The position numbers and the translations under genes were made by a program. Of a stretch of 64,000 nucleotides of DNA, positions 46,785 to 57,047 are shown piece by piece (within the stretch, counting starts at the first letter, position 1; every line of letters begins with the position of its first letter). The notes beneath the pieces were generated by a model. The model searched no databases and was not told the DNA's origin. It worked only from the letters and a program-made list of their open reading frames with translations. Origin of the DNA: Domibacillus mangrovi (lineage in GTDB: Bacteria > Bacillota > Bacilli > Bacillales > Domibacillaceae); NCBI RefSeq assembly GCF_001906925.1, contig NZ_MRWQ01000001.1, forward strand, positions 434,001 through 498,000, given 5' to 3'.

Positions 46785-46988
46785 ATGAATTTACGAAATG
46801 CGATTATTCAAAATTTACACGGTCAAAATGAAAATCAGTTGTCTGCCACGATTCAAGATGCAGTGGCGCAAGGTGAAGAAAAGACGCTGCCTGGTCTCGG
46901 TGTGATGTTTGAACTTTTTTGGAAAAATAGCCAAAATGATGAAAAACAAGTGGTTCTTCAAAAAATGGCCTCAGCCCTTCAATCGTAG
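46785..46988 (+). CDS. sspI: Small acid-soluble spore protein SspI
   Basis: A minor forespore protein of 67 residues that packs in the spore core. The family marks are LRNAIIQN at the start, ATIQDAVAQGEEKTLPGLGVMFE in the middle and a charged, short tail. AAGGAGGGG precedes the ATG. It is divergent from ysgA, as in B. subtilis, and expression is expected in the forespore (sigma-G); no promoter was assigned. Confidence 0.95.
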   Translation: MNLRNAIIQNLHGQNENQLSATIQDAVAQGEEKTLPGLGVMFELFWKNSQNDEKQVVLQKMASALQS

Positions 46989-46997
46989 TACTTTGTC

Positions 46998-47035
46998 CTC
47001 TTTTCTTTCATAGAAAAGAGGTCTTTTTTTGCAAA
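46998..47035 (+). terminator. Terminator of sspI
   Basis: CTCTTTTCT pairs with AGAAAAGAG around TTCAT, then TCTTTTTTT. Confidence 0.88.
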
Positions 47036-47094
47036 TTCATTCCAAAAAGCGTATACTCATTTTCTACGTACAAATTTACAATGAGGTGAAAATA

Positions 47095-48975
47095 ATGTGT
47101 GGTTTTGTCGGTGTATTTCACCATAATCAAAAGACAATTTTTAATGATGAATTAATTCAAAAAGCAAACCATCTCATCTTCCATCGTGGTCCAGACGATG
47201 AAGGATATTTTAATGATAACACAGTACAATTTGCGTTCAGACGCCTTAGTATTATTGATACGGAAAACGGCCATCAGCCGCTTTCATATGAAAATGAGCG
47301 CTACTGGATTATTTTTAACGGTGAAATTTATAACTATATTGAACTTCGCAATGAGTTAATAGATTTTGGTTATACGTTTCATACACACTCGGATACAGAA
47401 GTGCTTCTTGTTGCTTACTGTCATTGGGGCAGAGACGCTGTAGAAAAACTCCGCGGAATGTTCTCTTTCCTAATTTGGGACAAGCATGATGAGGTATTAT
47501 TTGGCGCACGTGACCGGTTCGGCATTAAACCATTTTACTATAGTGAGCAGGACGGCTATTGTCTATTCGGATCAGAAAGCAAAAGCTTCCAAGCATTTTT
47601 ACCTCAAAAAGAAGTCGATGATCGCTCATTTCAGCATTATTTAACGTTTCAATATGTACCTGAGCCTGCAACAATGGTCACTGGGATTCAAAAACTAGAG
47701 CCAGGCACGTGTTTTACAATGCGAAAAAATGAACCGATGTACATTGAACGCTATTGGAAGCCATCGTTTCAGCCGGTTATGCAGGCAGAGTCGGAAAAGA
47801 TTAAAGCAATTCAAGATGTTTTATATGATTCCGTAAAATATCATATGCGCAGTGATGTTCCAGTCGGTTGCTTTTTATCAGGTGGGATTGATTCGTCGAT
47901 CACGACAGCCATTGCAAAAGAAATGAATCCTGATCTTCATGCGTTTTCTGTTGGGTTTAAAATTGATGGCTACAGTGAAATCGATGTAGCCGCTGAGACA
48001 GCGGATAAAATTGGTGTTCATCACCATACATACAATATTACGCCCGAAGAATTTTTACAGGAGCTGCCGAAGATTGTCTGGCATATGGATGATCCGCTTG
48101 CAGATGCTGCCGCTATTCCTCTTTATTTCGTCGCAAGAGAAGCGAAAAAGCACGTAACGGTTGTTCTTTCAGGAGAAGGAGCTGACGAGCTGTTTGGCGG
48201 GTATAATATTTACCGCGAACCACAGGCTCTCTCCGTTTTCCGCTATGTGCCCGATGGATTAAAACCTGGTATGAAAGAAGTCTTTCGAAAACTGCCGGCC
48301 GGTTTTAAAGGCCGCAACTATTTATTGCGCGGCTGTACAGCGATTGAAGAACGATATGTCGGCAATGCGAAAATGTTTTTGGAGCGTGAAAAACAGCAAT
48401 TTATGCAGCATTACAACGTGAATGTTCCTTATACAGATATCACATCTCCTTATTATAAAGACTGCTATTCATCGGATGATGTTGAAAAAATGCAATACAT
48501 TGATATGCAAACATGGCTGCGCGGGGATATTTTATTAAAAGCAGATAAAATGACGATGGCACATTCGCTTGAATTGCGTGTTCCATTTCTTGATAAAGAA
48601 GTATTCGATGTGGCCCGTCGCTTAAATACAAAAGACAAAACATCAAATAAAACGACGAAATACTTACTCAGACGTGCTGCTGAAGGCATCGTTCCGGATC
48701 ATGTCCTTGAGCGGAAAAAGCTTGGATTCCCTGTACCGATCCGTGTCTGGCTGAAAAATGAATTATATGACTGGGCTCGTACAATGATTCAAGAAAGTCC
48801 CGTCGATCATTTAATGAACAAATCATACGTTCATCAGTTACTTGACGATCATGTTGAAGGAATAGAAGATAACAGCCGCAAATTGTGGACCCTGCTTATT
48901 TTTATGCAATGGCACAAGCTATTTATTGAAGATTCAGCAACAAAAATCGAAAAAGAACCGCTCACTGTATCGTGA
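47095..48975 (+). CDS. asnB: Asparagine synthetase (glutamine-hydrolysing)
   Basis: It makes asparagine from aspartate, ATP and glutamine. The 626 residues have the N-terminal glutaminase domain with the nucleophile C2 (MCGFVGV, so the methionine is removed) and the synthetase domain with the PP-loop SGGIDSS (about 260) and LSGEGADELFGGY. ATG 47095, after GAGGTG, is required to give an N-terminal cysteine; an upstream 22-codon extension is not compatible with activity. Bacillus has three paralogues (asnB, asnH, asnO), and which one this matches is uncertain. Confidence 0.92.
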   Translation: MCGFVGVFHHNQKTIFNDELIQKANHLIFHRGPDDEGYFNDNTVQFAFRRLSIIDTENGHQPLSYENERYWIIFNGEIYNYIELRNELIDFGYTFHTHSDTEVLLVAYCHWGRDAVEKLRGMFSFLIWDKHDEVLFGARDRFGIKPFYYSEQDGYCLFGSESKSFQAFLPQKEVDDRSFQHYLTFQYVPEPATMVTGIQKLEPGTCFTMRKNEPMYIERYWKPSFQPVMQAESEKIKAIQDVLYDSVKYHMRSDVPVGCFLSGGIDSSITTAIAKEMNPDLHAFSVGFKIDGYSEIDVAAETADKIGVHHHTYNITPEEFLQELPKIVWHMDDPLADAAAIPLYFVAREAKKHVTVVLSGEGADELFGGYNIYREPQALSVFRYVPDGLKPGMKEVFRKLPAGFKGRNYLLRGCTAIEERYVGNAKMFLEREKQQFMQHYNVNVPYTDITSPYYKDCYSSDDVEKMQYIDMQTWLRGDILLKADKMTMAHSLELRVPFLDKEVFDVARRLNTKDKTSNKTTKYLLRRAAEGIVPDHVLERKKLGFPVPIRVWLKNELYDWARTMIQESPVDHLMNKSYVHQLLDDHVEGIEDNSRKLWTLLIFMQWHKLFIEDSATKIEKEPLTVS

Positions 48976-48988
48976 GCGGCTTTTCTTA
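48958..48988. terminator. Terminator between asnB and the M42 peptidase
   Basis: CCGCTCAC pairs with GTGAGCGG around 6 nt, then CTTTTCTT. The hairpin overlaps the asnB stop and serves the convergent genes. Confidence 0.75.
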
Positions 48989-50074
48989 TGCGTCAAATGT
49001 GATCGTATTTACTGTATTCCGATCGAGACGAAGAATCACTTCACCAAGCAACTTCACTGTATTTTCGTAATCATCACGATGAAGCATCGCCGCATGACTA
49101 TGAATATAACGTGTTGCGATCGTCACAGACAATGTCGGGACACCATTTGCTGATTTATGGATCTCCCCAGAATCTGTTCCGCCGCCCGCCATCGCATCAA
49201 ATTGATAGGGAATATCGAGTTCATCCGCTGTATCTGTTACAAAATCACGTAGCCCTTTATGTGATACCATCGATGCATCATACAAAATAATTTGCGGACC
49301 TTTGCCCATTTTCCCCATTGCTTCTTTTTCAGTCACGCCTGGCGTATCACCGGCAATGCCGACGTCCACACCGAATGCGATATCCGGCTCAATCATATGA
49401 GCAGACGTTTTCGCGCCACGCAGTCCGACTTCTTCCTGTACCGTACCAACACCGTATACAATGTTCTCATGCTGCTTGTCTTTCACATACTTCATCACAT
49501 CAATCGCAATCGCACAGCCAATTCGATTGTCCCACGCTTTCGCAAGGAGCATTTTCTCATTGTTCATCACCGTAAATTCAAAATAGGGGACGATCATATC
49601 GCCTGGGCGTACACCCCATTCTGTGACTTCTTCACGGCTTGATGCTCCAATATCAATGAACATATCTTTTATATCAACCGGCTTTTTCCGTGCTTCCGGA
49701 GATAAAATATGCGGCGGCTTTGAACCAATAACACCTGTTACATCCCCTTTTTTTGTCACGATCGTCACGCGCTGCGCCAGCATTACCTGGTTCCACCAGC
49801 CACCTACCGTTTGAAAACGGATAAATCCCTTCTCGTCAATACGTGTCACCATAAATCCAACTTCATCAAGGTGACCGGCGACCATAATCTTCGGCCCGTC
49901 CCCATTGCCCGTTTTTTTCGCAATTAAACTACCCAGTCCATCTGTCGTCACAACATCAACATGCGGTTCAATGTATTTTTGCATGACTTGACGCACTTCA
50001 CGTTCATTGCCTGCAATCCCTTTTGCGTCTGTCAATTCTTTTAACATCGTTAACGTTTCATCTAGTTTCTTCAT
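48986..50074 (-). CDS. M42-family metallopeptidase (YsdC)
   Basis: A dinuclear zinc or cobalt aminopeptidase of 362 residues, of the PepA-like glutamyl/deblocking aminopeptidase group. Metal and catalytic motifs are [12 protein letters not shown] (H and D ligands), [18 protein letters not shown] (catalytic glutamates), FGVDVG and the final HSHAAMLH region. Matches YsdC of B. subtilis. The natural substrate is unknown; peptides from proteasome-like or Clp degradation are usual. Confidence 0.92.
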   Translation of the reverse strand: MKKLDETLTMLKELTDAKGIAGNEREVRQVMQKYIEPHVDVVTTDGLGSLIAKKTGNGDGPKIMVAGHLDEVGFMVTRIDEKGFIRFQTVGGWWNQVMLAQRVTIVTKKGDVTGVIGSKPPHILSPEARKKPVDIKDMFIDIGASSREEVTEWGVRPGDMIVPYFEFTVMNNEKMLLAKAWDNRIGCAIAIDVMKYVKDKQHENIVYGVGTVQEEVGLRGAKTSAHMIEPDIAFGVDVGIAGDTPGVTEKEAMGKMGKGPQIILYDASMVSHKGLRDFVTDTADELDIPYQFDAMAGGGTDSGEIHKSANGVPTLSVTIATRYIHSHAAMLHRDDYENTVKLLGEVILRLDRNTVNTITFDA

Positions 50075-50090
50075 TTATATATTCTCCCTT

Positions 50091-50576
50091 CTAATAGCCC
50101 GATTTTTGCCTCTCATAATTCACTTCATTTTTCGCGATGTAGGCTGCTTCCACTTCATCCGGTGAAAATCCGAGCAAATCTCCAAGCTCAAAATACCGAT
50201 TCATCAACTGCTCATAATTCGATTTTATTTTCTCTTTATGGAACGCATGAACCGACTCCATCACCAGAATGAATTGTTGTGCCTGATCCACATTACCTGC
50301 TTCAAATGATGGCTTAGCCTGATCGAAGCCACCCATAATCCCAAGTGATAAAATAAAGTGAACCCCGTCGACGAACTCTTCTAAAATAACGCTTCGTTCA
50401 GATGGACCTTTCGTGCTCCAAAATTTAAAGCATCGTGTTTCGTTCGCCAGTTCGCCAATTTCAACGAGTAACGCCAGCACTTTTTGGTCAAATAAATTTT
50501 TCCCTGCTAAATCATGTCCCTCTTCTATGTAACGATCAAGCCCTCGCTGCATATCAAACAACTTTTCAATATTCAC
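50091..50576 (-). CDS. Dimeric (all-alpha) dUTP diphosphatase
   Basis: A 161-residue all-helical NTP pyrophosphohydrolase of the MazG-like superfamily; the dimeric dUTPase branch hydrolyses dUTP and dUDP. The metal-binding pattern is EIGELANE (about 52-59) with EEFVDGVHFILSLG (about 85), followed by a conserved W/F-rich helix (FKFW). It overlaps the ysdA stop by 4 nt. B. subtilis has a different trimeric dUTPase in addition, not in this window. Confidence 0.88.
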   Translation of the reverse strand: MNIEKLFDMQRGLDRYIEEGHDLAGKNLFDQKVLALLVEIGELANETRCFKFWSTKGPSERSVILEEFVDGVHFILSLGIMGGFDQAKPSFEAGNVDQAQQFILVMESVHAFHKEKIKSNYEQLMNRYFELGDLLGFSPDEVEAAYIAKNEVNYERQKSGY

Positions 50577-50839
50577 ATTACTCCCCCTATTATACCCAAT
50601 ATGACAAGATCAATGACCGCAAGCACCGGTATCCCATATTTAAACGATGTATGTTTTGTTTTATGACGGTACGTCTGCATCGCGACAAAACTGCCAGGTG
50701 CACCTCCCAGCAACGCCAGCAGCCAGAGGGTATGTTCACTCGTCCGATATTTGTTCTGCCGCGCTTTCCGTTTATCCCCTGCCATTACGACATAAGCGAA
50801 AAAGTTGATCATTATAAAATATATAGATAAAATCGACAC
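50573..50839 (-). CDS. DUF1294 small membrane protein (YsdA)
   Basis: An 88-residue protein with three hydrophobic segments and a conserved middle part, AGDKRKARQNKYRTSEHTL then LGGAPGSFVAMQTYRHKTKH, typical of DUF1294. Its function is unknown. It follows rplT, as ysdA does in B. subtilis, but a strong terminator in between shows a separate transcript. Confidence 0.9.
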   Translation of the reverse strand: MSILSIYFIMINFFAYVVMAGDKRKARQNKYRTSEHTLWLLALLGGAPGSFVAMQTYRHKTKHTSFKYGIPVLAVIDLVILGIIGGVM

Positions 50840-50910
50840 CGATGCACCTCCCTTCTTATTTTATCAAAATTAAACGGAAAAGGTAAAAAATGCAGCCTTC
50901 ACATCAAATA

Positions 50911-50946
50911 AAAAACTGCCCTGAAATAGATTCAGGGCAGTTTTTC
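50911..50946. terminator. Terminator of the infC-rpmI-rplT operon
   Basis: A 15-bp perfect stem, AAAAACTGCCCTGAA with its complement, around 5 nt and T-rich on both strands. Confidence 0.93.
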
Positions 50947-50954
50947 AGTTACAA

Positions 50955-51311
50955 TTAACCGAGTTGTTTTTTAGCTGCATCAGCAAGCTGCGTGAATGCT
51001 TTTTCATCGCTAACAGCGAGTTCAGCAAGCATTTTGCGGTTTACTTCAATACCAGCAAGTTTCAAACCGTGCATTAAACGGCTATAAGAAAGACCGTTCA
51101 TACGAGCAGCTGCATTAATACGTGTAATCCACAATTTGCGGAAGTCACGTTTTTTGTTACGACGATCCCGGTATGCGTATTGCAGGGATTTCATGACTTG
51201 TTGATTGGCAACTTTATATAAACGATGCTTCGAACCGAAATAACCTTTTGCTAACTTAAGAACCTTTTTACGACGTTTGCGTGTTACAGTACCGCCTTTT
51301 ACGCGTGGCAT
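50955..51311 (-). CDS. rplT: 50S ribosomal protein L20
   Basis: An early-assembly 23S rRNA-binding protein of 118 residues, strongly basic at the N-terminus ([17 protein letters not shown]). In Bacillus, L20 binds the leader of its operon to repress it. GGAGG precedes the start. Last gene of infC-rpmI-rplT. Confidence 0.98.
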   Translation of the reverse strand: MPRVKGGTVTRKRRKKVLKLAKGYFGSKHRLYKVANQQVMKSLQYAYRDRRNKKRDFRKLWITRINAAARMNGLSYSRLMHGLKLAGIEVNRKMLAELAVSDEKAFTQLADAAKKQLG

Positions 51312-51344
51312 ACTATTCCCTCCTAATGATGTTACATAATTTTC

Positions 51345-51542
51345 TTACAGGTTGTCGAGCATGTGGCGAATGCGTTTGAAATCGCCTTTAGAAACCATTG
51401 TGCTTTTACGCAATTTGCGTTTTTGTTTCGTGGATTTATTCGCGAACAAGTGGCTTGTATAAGCTTTTGAACGTTTCAGGTTACCCGAACCTGTTTTCTT
51501 GAAACGTTTGGCAGAACCACGGTGAGTTTTCATTTTTGGCAT
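51345..51542 (-). CDS. rpmI: 50S ribosomal protein L35
   Basis: A 65-residue basic protein ([17 protein letters not shown] start, [10 protein letters not shown] end), the normal length for L35. GGAGG lies upstream, with about 23 nt after infC. Confidence 0.98.
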   Translation of the reverse strand: MPKMKTHRGSAKRFKKTGSGNLKRSKAYTSHLFANKSTKQKRKLRKSTMVSKGDFKRIRHMLDNL

Positions 51543-51565
51543 TTCGACTTCCTCCTCAAACTGGT

Positions 51566-52081
51566 TTACTTTTCGTTTTTCGGCGCCATAATTAGGAACA
51601 TACTACGGCCATCCATTTTAGGCTTGGACTCAACTGCCGCAACTTCCTTGCACTCTTCTGCAAAGCGGTCAAGTACACGTTGGCCAATTTCTTTATGCGT
51701 AATCGCACGTCCTTTAAATCGGATCGAAGCTTTTACTTTGTCACCCTTTTCCAAAAACTTAATCGCATTGCGAAGTTTTGTATTAAAATCATGCTCATCT
51801 ATCGTAGGACTGAGACGCACTTCTTTCAATAGGATGATTTTTTGGTTTTTGCGGGCTTCCTTCTCTTTCTTCTGCTGTTCAAATTTGAACTTTCCGTAAT
51901 CCATAATACGGGCTACAGGTGGTTTCGCATTCGGTGCAACGAGCACAAGATCAAGATTAACACGTGCTGCAATGTCGAGAGCATCACGTTTTTGTTTAAT
52001 ACCGAGCTGTTCGCCGTTTTGATCAATTAGGCGTACTTCACGGGCACGGATGCCTTCGTTTAAGTTCATATCTTTGCTAAT
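51566..52081 (-). CDS. infC: Translation initiation factor IF-3 (ATT start codon)
   Basis: It binds the 30S subunit and checks start codon selection. The 171 residues contain both domains: [13 protein letters not shown] (N-domain), linker rich in lysine ([15 protein letters not shown]), then [17 protein letters not shown] and [11 protein letters not shown]. No ATG, GTG or TTG fits: the family start (S)[13 protein letters not shown] follows directly after ATT at 52081, and GGAGGT is 8 nt upstream. An ATT start is known for infC of other bacteria and gives feedback by IF-3. Confidence 0.95.
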   Translation of the reverse strand: MSKDMNLNEGIRAREVRLIDQNGEQLGIKQKRDALDIAARVNLDLVLVAPNAKPPVARIMDYGKFKFEQQKKEKEARKNQKIILLKEVRLSPTIDEHDFNTKLRNAIKFLEKGDKVKASIRFKGRAITHKEIGQRVLDRFAEECKEVAAVESKPKMDGRSMFLIMAPKNEK

Positions 52082-52164
52082 AATAAGCCACCTCCAGGTA
52101 ATGTTAGAAAACACGTATCTTTAAAAGAACGGGGTTCACATGGGAAAACAGAGCGCTGCCTGCA

Positions 52165-52300
52165 TGAAAAAGGCGAGGCATCTAAAGTAGATGCCCCGCC
52201 AGTAAAAAGCTTTTAAATAGCTTTGTCATTTACCATGTCAACCTGCCAACAGATTTGTCAGACGAGGTGAGAAGCGGGCGCTTCTGCTTTCTTTTATCGA
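52165..52300 (-). promoter_or_regulatory. L20 ribosomal protein leader
   Basis: The minus strand has the conserved AGCGCCCGCTTCTCACC segment, a central stem and a terminator hairpin GGCGGGGCATC / GATGCCTCGCC then TTTTT. It resembles the Firmicute L20 leader that terminates early when L20 is in excess. Confidence 0.85.
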
Positions 52301-52320
52301 GTGTTTTATTCACCTAAGCA

Positions 52321-52349
52321 ACTATATCATATCTTCTTTCATATGTCCA
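52321..52349 (-). promoter_or_regulatory. Sigma-A promoter of infC-rpmI-rplT
   Basis: TGGACA, a 17-bp spacer and TATAGT on the minus strand; the L20 leader starts just downstream. Confidence 0.8.
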
Positions 52350-52418
52350 GTAGACTACTGAAAGAACCAACGTTTTAAATCATACCATTGCTTTTCAGAA
52401 AAAACAATAGTTTTTTTC

Positions 52419-54350
52419 TTAACGCTTGCCTTCTTTTTGAACATGCTCGCGGAAATCGTTGAATGACATGGTTTCTGACTTCTGTTCCCCGTATTTACGG
52501 ACGTTAACCGAGCCGCTCTCAAGCTCTTTGTCGCCAACAACAAGCATAAAAGGAATTTTTTTCATTTGTGACTCACGAATTTTATAACCGAGCTTTTCTT
52601 CACGGCTATCCATTTCAACACGGATTCCTGCTGACTTCAATTGATCTTTCAATTGTTTCGCATAATCATAATGAACTTCATTCGATACCGGGATGATTTG
52701 TACTTGTACCGGGGCAAGCCATGTCGGGAATGCGCCTTTGTATTCTTCAATCAAGAAAGCGACAAACCGTTCCATTGTCGACACAACACCGCGATGAATA
52801 ACAACCGGACGATGCTGCTTGCCATCTTCACCGACATACGTTAAGTCAAATCGTTCTGGCATCAAGAAATCAAGCTGAACAGTTGAGAGTGTTTCTTCTT
52901 TGCCAAGCGCTGTTTTTACCTGAACATCAAGCTTTGGTCCGTAAAACGCCGCTTCTCCTTCCGCTTCCACATAGTCAATCCCAATCTCATCCATTGCCTC
53001 TTTCAACATCCCCTGCGCTTTTTCCCACATTTGATCGTCGTCATAATATTTTTCTGTATCTTGCGGGTCACGGTAAGACAAACGGAATGAGTAGTCGGTT
53101 AAATCAAAATCTTCATATACAGCAAGAACCAATTCAACGACACGCTTTAGTTCATCTTTAATTTGATCTGGACGGACGAAAATGTGCGCATCATTTAACG
53201 TCATGCCGCGAACGCGCTGAAGTCCGGCAAGCGCACCTGACATTTCATAACGGTGCATCGTGCCTAGCTCCGCAATACGGATTGGCAGCTCTCGGTAGCT
53301 ATGAATATCATTTTTATAAACCATCATATGATGCGGGCAGTTCATCGGACGAAGAACAAGGCTTTCATTGTCCATTTCCATAAGTGGGAACATACCATCC
53401 TGGTAATGCCCCCAGTGGCCGCTCGTTTTGTACAGCTCCACGCTGCCAAGCACCGGTGTGTACACATGATCATAACCAAGGCTTTGTTCCTTATCAACGA
53501 TATAGCGCTCAATAATACGGCGAATTGTCGCGCCTTTTGGTAGCCATAAAGGCAATCCTTGACCGACTTTTTGGGAATTCATAAATAAATCAAGTTCTTT
53601 CCCAATTTTACGGTGATCACGCTCTTTCGCTTCTTCCAGCATTTTCAAATGATGAACAAGCTCTTCTTTTTTGAAAAAGGCTGTTCCATAAATACGCTGA
53701 AGCATTTTATTGTCCGAATTGCCGCGCCAATACGCACCAGCAATGTTCAACAATTTAAATTCTTTCAGCTTGCCTGTTGACGGTACGTGCACACCGCGGC
53801 AAAGGTCTGTAAAATCGCCTTGCTCATAAAGCGTAACCGTTTCATCAGACGGAATCGCCTCAAGAAGCTCAATTTTGTACTCATCGCCGATTCCTTCATA
53901 AAATTTCTTCGCTTCATCACGTGTAACTTCTTTACGGATGACTGGCACATTCTCATTGATGATTTTTTTCATTTCTTTTTCAATTACTGGCAAATCTTCC
54001 GGCGTAATCGACTCATCTAAGTCGATATCGTAATAAAAACCGCCTTCAATAACCGGACCGACACCAAGCTTTACTTTGTCTGCGCCGTACACACGCTTAA
54101 TCGCCTGTGCCATTAAATGCGCTGTGCTGTGACGCAAAATTTCCAATGCGTCCGCATGGTCAGGCGTGATAATTTCAATCGAACCACCTTGTTCAATCGG
54201 TGTTTTTAAATCAATGGGTGCTCCGGCTATTTTACCAGCGAGTGCTTTTTTGCGCAGCCCTGGGCTGATCGACTGTGCAACGTCTTCCATTGTTGTTCCA
54301 GCGGGGAATTCCTTTACGGCTCCATCGGGAAATGTTAATTGAATCGACAT
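52419..54350 (-). CDS. thrS: Threonine-tRNA ligase
   Basis: A class II synthetase of 643 residues: TGS domain (about 1-62), editing domain with the HSTAHLMAQ metal site (about 80), catalytic core with motif 2 and MNCPHHM zinc site, motif 3 and the C-terminal anticodon-binding domain. ATG 54350, after GAGGAGG, matches the family start; the longer frame extends into the T-box terminator. Confidence 0.97.
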   Translation of the reverse strand: MSIQLTFPDGAVKEFPAGTTMEDVAQSISPGLRKKALAGKIAGAPIDLKTPIEQGGSIEIITPDHADALEILRHSTAHLMAQAIKRVYGADKVKLGVGPVIEGGFYYDIDLDESITPEDLPVIEKEMKKIINENVPVIRKEVTRDEAKKFYEGIGDEYKIELLEAIPSDETVTLYEQGDFTDLCRGVHVPSTGKLKEFKLLNIAGAYWRGNSDNKMLQRIYGTAFFKKEELVHHLKMLEEAKERDHRKIGKELDLFMNSQKVGQGLPLWLPKGATIRRIIERYIVDKEQSLGYDHVYTPVLGSVELYKTSGHWGHYQDGMFPLMEMDNESLVLRPMNCPHHMMVYKNDIHSYRELPIRIAELGTMHRYEMSGALAGLQRVRGMTLNDAHIFVRPDQIKDELKRVVELVLAVYEDFDLTDYSFRLSYRDPQDTEKYYDDDQMWEKAQGMLKEAMDEIGIDYVEAEGEAAFYGPKLDVQVKTALGKEETLSTVQLDFLMPERFDLTYVGEDGKQHRPVVIHRGVVSTMERFVAFLIEEYKGAFPTWLAPVQVQIIPVSNEVHYDYAKQLKDQLKSAGIRVEMDSREEKLGYKIRESQMKKIPFMLVVGDKELESGSVNVRKYGEQKSETMSFNDFREHVQKEGKR

Positions 54351-54642
54351 GTGTGTTTCCTCCTCTTTTCTGAAAAACGACAAAAAACCCCGCTCCTCCA
54401 TAAACGAAGGGGCGAGGTTTAATCGCGGTTCCACCCAACTTTCCGGAGAGATTTTCCCCCGGCTCAATTGCAGTCAGATAACGGTCTGGTGCCGCCGCTT
54501 ATTACTGGCAAAAAATTTGCGTTCACAAACAGAGCTCGAGGGTGGTGAATAGATTGTTCACGCCAGGAAAGTTACAGCCTAGATGCTTTCCCTCTCTAAA
54601 GACGTTCCTAATCAAACATGTCCCTGTCATCACTTTTCATCT
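54351..54642 (-). promoter_or_regulatory. T-box leader of thrS
   Basis: The minus strand has GGGTGGAACCGCG (about 54434-54422), a terminator stem ending GGGGTTTTTT (54420-54384) and Stem I with AGAGAGGGAA. ACC at 54546-54544, followed by A in the same context as the TTC of the pheS leader, is the likely threonine specifier. Confidence 0.93.
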
Positions 54643-54648
54643 GTCGTT

Positions 54649-54677
54649 ATTATAGTATCTCACCGCGTGAAAATCAA
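54649..54677 (-). promoter_or_regulatory. Sigma-A promoter of thrS
   Basis: TTGATT, a 17-bp spacer and TATAAT on the minus strand, just beyond the end of dnaI. Confidence 0.85.
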
Positions 54678-54684
54678 GTACGAT

Positions 54685-55614
54685 TTACTTGCGTCGGTTT
54701 ACACCGTTCATTTCAACAGGCACGGTCAAATATTTAATACGTTCCATAATACGTGCTGCTTTTAAAGCTTCTGATTCGCCTCGCTGCGAATACGTTAAAT
54801 GATGCTCAAGTCCGGCATGGTCAAAATTCGATGTAAACAAAACCGGCAGTCCTTCAAGCATGCGGTATTGCAGAATGGTTCCGAGAATATCGTCTCGAAT
54901 CCAGCTCGACATCGTTTCGGCACCAATATCATCAATCATTAGTACAGGTGCAGACTTCACCGCATCCACTTTCGAAGCAGTCGATTGATCATTGAGTGAC
55001 TGCTTCATCTCTCTTACAAATTCCGGGAAATAAACGATCAATGAGGCGATATTTTTTTCCGCCAGTTCATTCGCAATCGCACCGAATAAGAATGATTTCC
55101 CAACACCAAATGATCCAAATATGTATAGCCCTTTCGGTTTTTTTTCTATATCATATTGATCGACAAAATCTTTTGCTGCCTTCACAGCATCAAGACGGCT
55201 CCTGTTGTCGAGGTCCACTTCGGTAAATGTTGCCTGGAGTACATCTTTTGGCACATATAAACTTTTTACATGACGGTGTAAATGCTTTATCTCATCATCT
55301 CGTACTTTTCGCGGACAGCGCTTGTAATCAAGCTCTACTCCTCCATGGCGAAAAACAAGCTCTGGTTCATAGCCTTTCATCACGTCATTTACGCATTCTT
55401 TAAGCGATGGGCATTTATCGCATTTATGGCTTTGCGATTTATATTCATACAGCTTCACAAGTGCTTTTTCAATATCTGTTTCGCTTAATTGGTTTTCTTT
55501 TATAAATGAACGGAGCAACGGGTCATTCAACAACTCCTTCTTCATCTGTTCATATCGTTCATTGAACCCAGGTGAGGTTGATATATTCCGGAGTGCATCG
55601 TTAATCTTTTTCAC
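54685..55614 (-). CDS. dnaI: Primosomal protein DnaI (helicase loader)
   Basis: An AAA+ ATPase that loads the replicative helicase DnaC at oriC and restarted forks. The 309 residues have an N-terminal zinc-binding part (HKCDKCPSLKECV, about 62-74, with CPR further on) and an AAA+ domain with Walker A GSFGVGKSFL (about 168) and Walker B LMIDDIG. It overlaps the dnaB end by 14 nt. Confidence 0.96.
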   Translation of the reverse strand: MKKINDALRNISTSPGFNERYEQMKKELLNDPLLRSFIKENQLSETDIEKALVKLYEYKSQSHKCDKCPSLKECVNDVMKGYEPELVFRHGGVELDYKRCPRKVRDDEIKHLHRHVKSLYVPKDVLQATFTEVDLDNRSRLDAVKAAKDFVDQYDIEKKPKGLYIFGSFGVGKSFLFGAIANELAEKNIASLIVYFPEFVREMKQSLNDQSTASKVDAVKSAPVLMIDDIGAETMSSWIRDDILGTILQYRMLEGLPVLFTSNFDHAGLEHHLTYSQRGESEALKAARIMERIKYLTVPVEMNGVNRRK

Positions 55615-56992
55615 CGGCTGACGCCCTTTCTGTACGTTTTTTCAACGCTTCTTCCAGTTTTCGTTTTTCTTCTTCAAAGCTTTGATCGACAGTTTGTTTC
55701 TCTTCTTTTTTGTTCGTATCTGTAAACCACGCAGGCAATTTTTCCTGTCGCGTCGCCTTTCGTTTCGGCGTTTTTGGCTTCTCTTTATTTTGCGCCCAAT
55801 CATCGTATTGACGCTGCTCGCTTTTCGCTAAATTCATTGCCTCAAGTACTGTCACTACTTTTTTACGCGCCCAGTGAGAAGCAATTTTATCAACGTAGCT
55901 TTTCGAAAGCTTCATATCTGTTTTCAGCATAACATATTGAATGAGTACATTGGCAACACCTGGTGCTAATTTATATTGCAGCATCACTTGCTCCACAATC
56001 TGCATATCTGCTTTTGACGGCACACTGCCAGAAATGTCAATTAATAATTGGCGTGGTGATACCGTCTCCAAATAATGAATCAGTTTTTCTTCCTGCGTTT
56101 TTAACTCCGGCGCAGCAGGACTAGACAGAGCTGTTTGAATACGAGGCGTCATATCCGGCAAACGACCGCCTGATTCAAACTGATACGCATCACGCGCAGA
56201 TTTCCGTAATCCTTCGACGTCTATTTCATCCTGTTCATTGATCGCAGACAATACAAAATTTTTCATTTCGGGCGGTCGAATGCCATAGAGAAAGGATAGC
56301 TTTTCAATCGTTTCTTTTACAAATGGCGTTAAAGCCGCCTTTGGAATCAGCGCATCTTTTAATGTTAATTCAAGCGCTGAAAAATCAAAGGAATCCGCTA
56401 TTACAGGACTACTGCTTTCCCCTTTCCCCGCGAATCGGCTGTCCTGCTGTGGAATGCTGTCTTTCTCTGCTTCTTGACTGTCTATATAACCCGTTGAAAA
56501 CACATCCGTAAAATCATGGGTCACATTACGGAATTCGGCTGATTTTACTTCTTTATCGCAAAACATATGCTTTAAACGAAGAAAATGCGGTTTGCCTATT
56601 TTCCGGTATAAAAACACATTCAGCAATCCATCGGAAAAAAATTGATCTGGTGCAAGCGGCTGCTGGATTTCATATAAAAATTCTCGGCTTTCATCAATCT
56701 TTTTTACATACGTTTTTAAAAGACCAATTCCTTCAAGCTTCAATCTGTCTTCATAAATTTGCTGCAAATTGCAGCAAAGTGTATTCATTAAATGATAATG
56801 CGGCGCTCCCCCAGACGAAAGTTTGCCGTTTTCTACTTCCGCACACATCGTCATGTACAAACTAAGTGCCTGCGCACCAACAAGTGGTTGATACAAGAGG
56901 GTAATTACTTTCTGTTCCAAACTATCAATGCACCCCGAGATCGAAATTGTATAAGGGTCTGAAGGTTGTATTTCATTCCAATGTCTATTCAT
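55601..56992 (-). CDS. dnaB: Replication initiation and membrane attachment protein DnaB
   Basis: A Firmicute initiation protein that works with DnaD and DnaI to load the helicase, and attaches the origin to the membrane. The 463 residues include a N-terminal winged-helix region and two DDBH domains, the second with a YDDW motif (QRQYDDWAQNKEK, about 405). ATG 56992 is chosen over a GTG three codons earlier that touches the ribosome site GGGAG. It is not the E. coli DnaB helicase. Confidence 0.95.
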   Translation of the reverse strand: MNRHWNEIQPSDPYTISISGCIDSLEQKVITLLYQPLVGAQALSLYMTMCAEVENGKLSSGGAPHYHLMNTLCCNLQQIYEDRLKLEGIGLLKTYVKKIDESREFLYEIQQPLAPDQFFSDGLLNVFLYRKIGKPHFLRLKHMFCDKEVKSAEFRNVTHDFTDVFSTGYIDSQEAEKDSIPQQDSRFAGKGESSSPVIADSFDFSALELTLKDALIPKAALTPFVKETIEKLSFLYGIRPPEMKNFVLSAINEQDEIDVEGLRKSARDAYQFESGGRLPDMTPRIQTALSSPAAPELKTQEEKLIHYLETVSPRQLLIDISGSVPSKADMQIVEQVMLQYKLAPGVANVLIQYVMLKTDMKLSKSYVDKIASHWARKKVVTVLEAMNLAKSEQRQYDDWAQNKEKPKTPKRKATRQEKLPAWFTDTNKKEEKQTVDQSFEEEKRKLEEALKKRTERASAGEKD

Positions 56993-57020
56993 GCTGTACA
57001 CTCCCTGCTAGAAGAAAAAA

Positions 57021-57046
57021 AAGCCCGGAGTCATTTCTCCCGGGTT
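57021..57046 (-). terminator. Hairpin downstream of nrdR
   Basis: CCCGGGAG pairs with CTCCGGG with a one-base bulge, then TTTTTTTTC on the minus strand. Confidence 0.75.
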
Positions 57047-57047
57047 C

